From the NCBI GenBank assembly GCA_944326515.1, contig CALVEI010000004.1:1-59351 (forward strand): DNA of 59,351 nt, in the 5' to 3' direction. The notes below the pieces were generated by a model. That model saw only the letters and a program-made list of their open reading frames with translations, made no database searches and was not told where the DNA came from. A program made the position numbers and the translations under genes. The stretch comes from Candidatus Gastranaerophilales bacterium. Its GTDB lineage: Bacteria > Cyanobacteriota > Vampirovibrionia > Gastranaerophilales > Gastranaerophilaceae. Of this stretch, positions 54,045-59,351 are shown piece by piece; the stretch's first letter is position 1; every line of letters starts with the position of its first letter.

Positions 54045-57000
54045 ATGTACATTAAAGAAGTAGAGATAGATAACTTCAAATCATTTGCAAGTAAAATCAC
54101 TATACCGTTTTTAAAGGGATTTACTACTATATCAGGGCCGAACGGGTCAGGAAAGAGTAATATTATTGATAGTGTATTATTTGCGCTTGGTCTTTCTACT
54201 TCAAGAACTTTAAGAGCCGAAAAAATTTCGCAACTGATTTCTACTCACAACAGAAGAAACGAAGCAATTGTAAAAGTTACTTTTGCTCCGGAAGGTGCTG
54301 AAGAAAAAGAGTTCTCCGTTGCACGTAAAATTAAAAAATCATCTCAAGGGTACAACTCAATTTATTATCTTAACGATAAGATAGTTACTCTTACTGATGT
54401 TCATACAATTTTGGAAAAATACAATATCACTCCAAATAGCTATAACGTTATTATGCAAAACGACGTTATGTCTATCACAAACTGTTCTGATGTTGAAAGA
54501 AGAAAAATCATAGACGAAATTGCTGGCGTTGCTGATTTTGACCGTCGTATAGAACAGGCTCAAGGCGAGCTTGGCACTGTAGAAGCTCGTGTCCAAAATT
54601 CTCTTTTAATTCTTTCTGAGGTAGAAACTTCTCTTGAAAGGTTAAAATCAGAACGTGAAATTGCCCTAAAATACCAAAAACTTAGAGACGAAAAAGCAGA
54701 ACTCGAAAGTAAAATTACAACAGTAAAATACTTCGAGATTAAAAAAGGCCTTGAACGTGCCCACGAAAGTATTTTAGACGCTAATAAAAAGAAAAAAGAA
54801 GAAGAAAACAAAGTAAAAAAACTTGATGATCAGATTCTTGTTGTTAAAACAAAACTCGATGAACTCTCTGAACTCGTTAAAGAAAAAGGTGAAGCTGAAC
54901 AAATCGAGGTTAAAAAACAAGTAGAAGAAATTAAAGGCCAAGTTGATAGAAAAGAATCTGCAATTGTTTATGCCGATAAAGGGATTCAAGACAACTTAAA
55001 AACAATTGAGAATGCTAAAAACGGTATAGAAGATCTTAAAAAGAAAAAAGAACAAACTCAGCTTAATATTGAAAATAAAAACAAAGAAATTCAAAATTTA
55101 GAAGCTGAAAAAGAAGAAAGAAAAGCCGACCTTTTAAAAACATTGCAAGAGGTTTCAGGCTTAAGTGAAACAGCTGATAAATTCTTAGCAAAAAGAAACG
55201 AACTCAGAAAGCAATTGGAGCAAATAAAAGATGAAGAAACAGAAATCATCAAAAAACAAGCTCCTCTTGAGGCAGAACTCAATAACCTTGTAAAAAGTGT
55301 TGAAGAAGCTAAAAACAAGGTTGCAGAATACGAAGAGTTTAAACAAAATTTTGCCGGCAATAAAGACCGTGTTCAAGTTCAGGTAGAAGAACTAGGTAAA
55401 GAACTTCAAGACTTTAAAACTATTCAAGAAAACATTCTTTACGAACTTGATAAAACTAAAGGCGAGTTAAACGACGTCCAATACAATGTGCAAACAGCTT
55501 ACCGTAAAATTTCACAGATGGAAGCTCAAAAACAAGCATTAGAGGACGTAAACTTTGGCCGTGCGGTTGATACTGTTTTGAATGCAAAAATAAAAGGTGT
55601 TCACGCAACGTTGGCTCAGTTAGGACAAGTTGATAAAGAGTATTCTTTGGCTTTGGAAGTTGCTATGGGCGGAAGAATGGCAAACGTTGTTGTTGATGAT
55701 GACGAAACAGCAAGAATTGCTATCGAAGTTTTAAAAAGCTCAAACGCAGGACGTGCAACATTTTTACCTTTAAATAAAATCAACAAAGCGCCACGTTTTT
55801 TGAGATTGCCAAAAGACAAAGGTGTTATTGATTTTGCAATTAACCTTATAGACTTTGATGATGAGTACATCAATGTGTTTTTCCACGCTTTAGGCGAAAC
55901 TCTTGTTGTAGAAGATTATAACTCGGCAAGAAAACTCATCGGACAGTACAGAATGGTTACTTTGTCAGGTGAATTGTTTGAAAAATCAGGTTCAATCTCA
56001 GGTGGTTCTCAAAAACGTTCCGGCATTAAATTTAGCCAAACAGAAGACGACGAGCTTGCTAAATTTAAAGAAAGATTGAAAGCTTTTGAAAAAACTTATG
56101 CTGATTTAGAACGTAAAAAATCAGAACTTGAATTGAAACTTGATAAGGTCAGAGGCTCTTATTCAAATACAATGACTGAATATAACAAAGCAAAAATGGA
56201 GCTTCAAAACCTTATTGCTAACGCAGAAAACAACGAAAATAACATTAAAGAAAAACAAGACTTCCTAGCTCAAGCTGAACCAAGAATCAAAGATCTTGAA
56301 AAACAGCTTGATGATATGGAACAAAAGTTGATGGCTTACAATGAGCAGGCTCTAAAACTTGATGAAGAAATCAAGGAAATTGAAGAAAAGATGAGCCCTC
56401 AAGAACTCCAAAACCTTAAAAAACTTACGGAAGAAAAAGAACAACAAATTAAAAATATTGAAAATGCTATTGCTCGCGCGCTTAATGAGATAGACGGCTT
56501 TAACAGAACAATAGTATTCCACGACGATGTTATCGACACAAAAACAAAAGAAATCGCTAAGCTTGGTTCTGACAACGAAGTATATGAACAAGATAAGGTT
56601 AAATTTAAAGCAGAAATTGTTGAATTAAAACAACAAATAGATGTTTTAGAAATCAAGATTAAAGAACTAGGTGAAAAACTTATTGAAATCCAAACAGAAA
56701 GAGATACTGTTAACGCTCAGTTCCTAGAACTTGAAAAAGAAAAGAATGTTATTGTTCTTAATATCGAAAAAATTGCAGAGCAAATAGAAGCGTTCAAAGC
56801 TCGCAGACGTGAACTTGAGCCTCAATTAGAAAATGTAAAAGAAGAACTTAAAGAAAACGGCATTGAAATTTCAAAACTTCAAGAAATTGAAATCTCTGTT
56901 GAAGAAATTACAGGTAGAATCCAAAGACTGCAAAAACGTATGGACGAGCTTGGTGATGTTAACATGAGAGCGATTAAAGCTTATGACGAAGTTTCTGAAC

Positions 57001-57542
57001 GTCAAAACGAGTTAAAAACTAAAATCGAAACTCTGTCTAACGAAAAAAATCAAATCATGGACAGAATGCAAGGTTATGAAAACCTTAAAAAAGATACGTT
57101 TATGAATACTTATAACCACATAAACGACAACTTTAAATCGATTTTCCATAAACTTTCAGAAGGTGAAGGCACATTGTACCTCGACAATCCTGATCAACCG
57201 TTCCAAGGCGGTATGTCTATCGAGGCGCAACCAAGAGACAAAGAAAAAACAAGACTCAACCTTATGTCCGGTGGTGAAAAATCACTCACTGCTCTTGCTT
57301 TTGTATTTGCTATACAAAAATACTTGCCTGCACCGTTTTATGCATTTGACGAGGTTGATGCAAACCTTGACGGTATTAACGTTGAAAAATTAGCCGATAT
57401 GGTAAGAACTCAAGCAGAAAATACGCAATTTGTAGTAGTTAGTCACCGTAAACCTATGATAGAATCAGCTAATAGAACAATCGGCGTAACTCAGAAAGAA
57501 AAAGGGAAAACTCGCGTAACAGGCGTAAAACTAAGGGATTAG
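54045..57542 (+). CDS. smc: Chromosome segregation protein SMC
   Basis: 1165 residues. The Walker A GPNGSGKS is at 31-38. Two long coiled coils flank a hinge at about 500-640 (AKIKGVHATLAQLG, ALEVAMGGRMANVVV). The C-terminal signature LMSGGEKSLTALAFVFA and Walker B YAFDEVDANLD complete the ABC ATPase head. SMC forms a ring with ScpA and ScpB that compacts DNA. scpA follows 8 bases later in the same operon. Confidence 0.97.
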   Translation: MYIKEVEIDNFKSFASKITIPFLKGFTTISGPNGSGKSNIIDSVLFALGLSTSRTLRAEKISQLISTHNRRNEAIVKVTFAPEGAEEKEFSVARKIKKSSQGYNSIYYLNDKIVTLTDVHTILEKYNITPNSYNVIMQNDVMSITNCSDVERRKIIDEIAGVADFDRRIEQAQGELGTVEARVQNSLLILSEVETSLERLKSEREIALKYQKLRDEKAELESKITTVKYFEIKKGLERAHESILDANKKKKEEENKVKKLDDQILVVKTKLDELSELVKEKGEAEQIEVKKQVEEIKGQVDRKESAIVYADKGIQDNLKTIENAKNGIEDLKKKKEQTQLNIENKNKEIQNLEAEKEERKADLLKTLQEVSGLSETADKFLAKRNELRKQLEQIKDEETEIIKKQAPLEAELNNLVKSVEEAKNKVAEYEEFKQNFAGNKDRVQVQVEELGKELQDFKTIQENILYELDKTKGELNDVQYNVQTAYRKISQMEAQKQALEDVNFGRAVDTVLNAKIKGVHATLAQLGQVDKEYSLALEVAMGGRMANVVVDDDETARIAIEVLKSSNAGRATFLPLNKINKAPRFLRLPKDKGVIDFAINLIDFDDEYINVFFHALGETLVVEDYNSARKLIGQYRMVTLSGELFEKSGSISGGSQKRSGIKFSQTEDDELAKFKERLKAFEKTYADLERKKSELELKLDKVRGSYSNTMTEYNKAKMELQNLIANAENNENNIKEKQDFLAQAEPRIKDLEKQLDDMEQKLMAYNEQALKLDEEIKEIEEKMSPQELQNLKKLTEEKEQQIKNIENAIARALNEIDGFNRTIVFHDDVIDTKTKEIAKLGSDNEVYEQDKVKFKAEIVELKQQIDVLEIKIKELGEKLIEIQTERDTVNAQFLELEKEKNVIVLNIEKIAEQIEAFKARRRELEPQLENVKEELKENGIEISKLQEIEISVEEITGRIQRLQKRMDELGDVNMRAIKAYDEVSERQNELKTKIETLSNEKNQIMDRMQGYENLKKDTFMNTYNHINDNFKSIFHKLSEGEGTLYLDNPDQPFQGGMSIEAQPRDKEKTRLNLMSGGEKSLTALAFVFAIQKYLPAPFYAFDEVDANLDGINVEKLADMVRTQAENTQFVVVSHRKPMIESANRTIGVTQKEKGKTRVTGVKLRD

Positions 57543-57550
57543 GATAAAAC

Positions 57551-58432
57551 ATGGAAACTGCCGAATCTAACTTACATCATGATTTTTATGTACCTGAAGC
57601 TGTTGCACATAGTGAAAACAGCTTGGAAGATGTTGCAATGATTTCTTCTACAGAGGTTCAAAAAGATATTACAGACCAGGTTGATGGTATTGAGATTCTT
57701 GTTGGTATGGCAAAATCTGGTAAGATTGACCCTTGGAATGTTGATATTGTTGATGTTACCGATAAATATCTTGCTCATTTGTTTCAAATGAAAGCACAAA
57801 ACCTCAGATTAACAGGCAGAACACTTTTATTTGCTGCTATTTTGTTGAGATTAAAATCAAACGTGCTTGAGGGTATTGATGCAAACCAAATTGAGGGAAT
57901 AGAAGAACCACAAGACGATTTTGAGTTTAACGATGATCCTTGGGATGATGAAGAAATTAACACAAACAACGTGATTTCTTTAGATGAAGTACTTCAAAGA
58001 AGAACCAGTGTAAGGCTCAACAGAAGCCGTATGGTTAATTTGAAAGACTTGATTAAACAATTACAATTTTATGAAGAATTAGACAGAAAACAGTCCTTAA
58101 AAAATGCACACGAACGTGCTAAAAGACGTGTTCGCTCTTATGCAAGACTTACTCCTGATGATATCGTAAATCTTGCTCATGACGAATATATCGAAAAGAG
58201 TGTAGAAATTTTGCACGAAAATTTAAAAAGAATTTTTGAATCTCAAGAAAAAGTAGAGTTAAATACTTTAACTCTGTTGGGGTTGGATAAAATTTCGGCT
58301 TATATTGCGTTACTGTTTTTGACTGCTGAACCTGAATCTGATATTGATTTGTATCAGGAAGAATTTTACGGAGAGTTGTACGCAGTTCCTTACAAAAAAC
58401 AAGAGGAACAAATTGTTGAAACGGCTGTCTGA
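57551..58432 (+). CDS. scpA: Segregation and condensation protein A
   Basis: 293 residues. The N-terminal ScpA helix bundle (about 40-110: EILVGMAKSGKIDPWNVDIVDVTDKYL) contacts the SMC neck, and FAAILLRLKSNVLEG is family-typical. The C-terminal part is the winged-helix region. An acidic stretch (130-142) lies between. It follows smc closely; scpB is not in this window. It ends with TGA, evidence for the standard code. Confidence 0.93.
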   Translation: METAESNLHHDFYVPEAVAHSENSLEDVAMISSTEVQKDITDQVDGIEILVGMAKSGKIDPWNVDIVDVTDKYLAHLFQMKAQNLRLTGRTLLFAAILLRLKSNVLEGIDANQIEGIEEPQDDFEFNDDPWDDEEINTNNVISLDEVLQRRTSVRLNRSRMVNLKDLIKQLQFYEELDRKQSLKNAHERAKRRVRSYARLTPDDIVNLAHDEYIEKSVEILHENLKRIFESQEKVELNTLTLLGLDKISAYIALLFLTAEPESDIDLYQEEFYGELYAVPYKKQEEQIVETAV

Positions 58433-58460
58433 GGCGGATTCACTTATAGAAGTGTACACC

Positions 58461-58501
58461 CTCTGCCGAGTAAATATGCCTGTGGCATATTTATGAGAAG
58501 T
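58461..58501 (+). repeat. Variable-hairpin repeat element, copy B
   Basis: CTCTGCCGA, then a perfect hairpin TAAATATGCC-TGT-GGCATATTTA, then TGAGAAGT. The ends match copy A (5317-5361, minus strand), while the palindrome is different. A second small dyad, CACTT-ATAG-AAGTG, lies just upstream at 58441-58454. Confidence 0.55.
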
Positions 58502-58553
58502 AGCGATTGACGCAAAATCTAGCATTTTACGAAAGTGACCCCATGCACTTGTT

Positions 58554-58601
58554 ACCTGTGCCGGACTTGTTGATAAAATCGGACTTGTTTATTGCACAGG
58601 T
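58554..58601. other. Long-loop inverted repeat with internal direct repeats
   Basis: ACCTGTG (58554-58560) and CACAGGT (58595-58601) enclose 34 bases that contain CGGACTTGTT twice. It lies in the scpA-downstream non-coding stretch. It may be a structured RNA or a decayed mobile element; nothing decides between them. Confidence 0.4.
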
Positions 58602-58645
58602 TCACTGAGTGTTCGGAGTCAGTTGACAATATGAAATAAGCTTAG

Positions 58646-58936
58646 TTAAAGTTCAGCCGGGTTAATAAGATACGGGTCGTCCACAGGGGAAAGCATTTCC
58701 GAACAGAACCGGTTTGCGCTGTAATTGCACCTGTATATTTTATTAAGATACTTTCCCCGAACGCCCATAGCGTTTAATCCCACAGGAGCTTGCGGAATAT
58801 AAAAAGTTTCTTTTAACTGTTCATACCATTTTGTGAGATATTTTTCATACACAATTGTTGCTACCATACCTATAAAGGCAAGCAATAGCAGTATAATATC
58901 TTTGAGTCTGATTAATATTTCTTTGAGATATTTCAC
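58646..58936 (-). CDS. Small membrane protein, unknown
   Basis: About 96 residues from a GTG at 58936 that follows GTGGAG; a TTG at 58963 would add 9 residues. One membrane helix lies near the N-terminus (IILLLLAFIGMVATIVY), followed by a polar tail with two cysteines (IYRCNYSANRFCSEM). No family recognised. It diverges from the DUF1858 gene. Confidence 0.45.
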   Translation of the reverse strand: MKYLKEILIRLKDIILLLLAFIGMVATIVYEKYLTKWYEQLKETFYIPQAPVGLNAMGVRGKYLNKIYRCNYSANRFCSEMLSPVDDPYLINPAEL

Positions 58937-59034
58937 ACGCACTCCACAGAATTGTGTTTTCAATGTATAATCTTATTAATGAAATTAACTGAATAGTCAA
59001 CGAATAATTCTGGATTATGAAAGGATAAATTATT

Positions 59035-59238
59035 ATGGCAGGAAAAGTTACAAAAGACATGGGACTAATAGAGATAGTTCAAAACTATCCTGAAGCATTA
59101 GAAGTTTTTGCAAAATACGGCTTAGGTTGCATTGGCTGTGCAGCTGCAAGATTTGAAAACCTTGAAGCTGGTGCGAAAGTTCACGGTGTTGACCCTGACG
59201 TTATGGTTGACGAAATTAATGCTTTAATCGAAGGTTAA
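59035..59238 (+). CDS. DUF1858 domain protein
   Basis: 67 residues. KDMGLIEIVQNYPEALEVFAKYGLGCIGC matches the DUF1858 family, with Cys32-x2-Cys35 as its conserved dithiol. Members are often linked to hybrid cluster protein or other anaerobic redox proteins. In this window hcp is about 21 kb away. AAAGGA precedes the ATG, and a terminator follows. Confidence 0.9.
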   Translation: MAGKVTKDMGLIEIVQNYPEALEVFAKYGLGCIGCAAARFENLEAGAKVHGVDPDVMVDEINALIEG

Positions 59239-59270
59239 TAGTCCTTTTGGATAATTATATTTAAAGCAAT

Positions 59271-59303
59271 AAAAAACACTCTCAATTTTGAGAGTGTTTT
59301 TTT
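59271..59303. terminator. Bidirectional intrinsic terminator
   Basis: AAAAAACACTCTCAA, a short loop, then TTGAGAGTGTTTTTT. A near-perfect stem with A/T tails lies between the DUF1858 gene and the convergent partial frame at the edge. Confidence 0.92.
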
Positions 59304-59312
59304 AATAAATTT

Positions 59313-59351
59313 TTATTTGTTTTTTACCTCAATAGGAATTGTCGCATATCT
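59313..59351 (-). CDS. C-terminal end of a gene continuing past the window
   Basis: The minus strand reads 12 codons (RYATIPIEVKNK) then TAA. The convergent position behind a bidirectional terminator suggests a real gene end. Too short to identify. Confidence 0.35.
   Translation of the reverse strand, partial: RYATIPIEVKNK

Overview
The window is low-GC DNA with the standard genetic code: TGA ends scpA and TAA and TAG end other genes. Gene content points to an anaerobic or fermentative gut-type bacterium with a two-membrane envelope. The evidence is hybrid cluster protein with a Crp/Fnr regulator, a DUF1858 protein, galactose use, GH13 and GH57 amylase-family enzymes, type IV prepilins, an AsmA-like protein and a TonB-like protein. 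The glycine-rich prepilins, WG repeats, a GatD-like amidotransferase and smc-scpA together suggest the non-photosynthetic cyanobacterial relatives (Melainabacteria/Vampirovibrionia, Gastranaerophilales-like). That placement is inferred and was not tested by any search.

Layout. Positions 1-5000 look accessory: a truncated helix-turn-helix gene at the edge and a 1501-residue protein combining a nuclease-like N-terminus, a STAND-type P-loop core and a long helical C-terminus, which resembles anti-phage sensors. A tRNA-Lys gene follows, beside a broken partial copy of itself that carries a small hairpin element. From 5500 to 9900 come an isoglutaminyl-type amidotransferase, a LysM membrane protein, a HEAT-like protein, a YhcC-type radical SAM protein with a small zinc-ribbon partner, and an unknown membrane coiled-coil protein. 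From 10000 to 19200 are an acyltransferase-aminotransferase pair, an esterase, a DUF4145-like membrane protein, a flavin reductase, and a galactose module (galK, galT, sugar/H+ symporter).

Positions 19166-25984 hold an operon of four prepilin-like proteins. Three are giant glycine-rich fusions that share an N-terminal layout and a C-terminal strand motif. Next come a WG-repeat protein, a long AsmA-like protein, a two-component system, a 983-residue unknown protein with an internal duplication, and a divergent Crp/Fnr-hcp pair around a palindrome. From 38300 to 48500 are a secreted GH13 enzyme, TspO, a divergent ogt/tag DNA alkylation repair pair, a TonB-like/FHA-like/VWA envelope operon, and a GH57 enzyme.

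Positions 49102-52448 carry a candidate reversible ADP-ribosylation cassette: a protein with a complete R-STS-ExE ADP-ribosyltransferase triad, a 79-residue protein, and a convergent ADP-ribosylglycohydrolase. The window closes with a CorC/HlyC-type protein, smc-scpA, a second copy of the hairpin element seen beside the tRNA, a small membrane protein and a DUF1858 protein.

The strongest leads are the ADP-ribosylation cassette, the glycine-rich pilin operon, the STAND/nuclease protein, the variable-hairpin repeat family, and the duplicated domain in the 983-residue protein.
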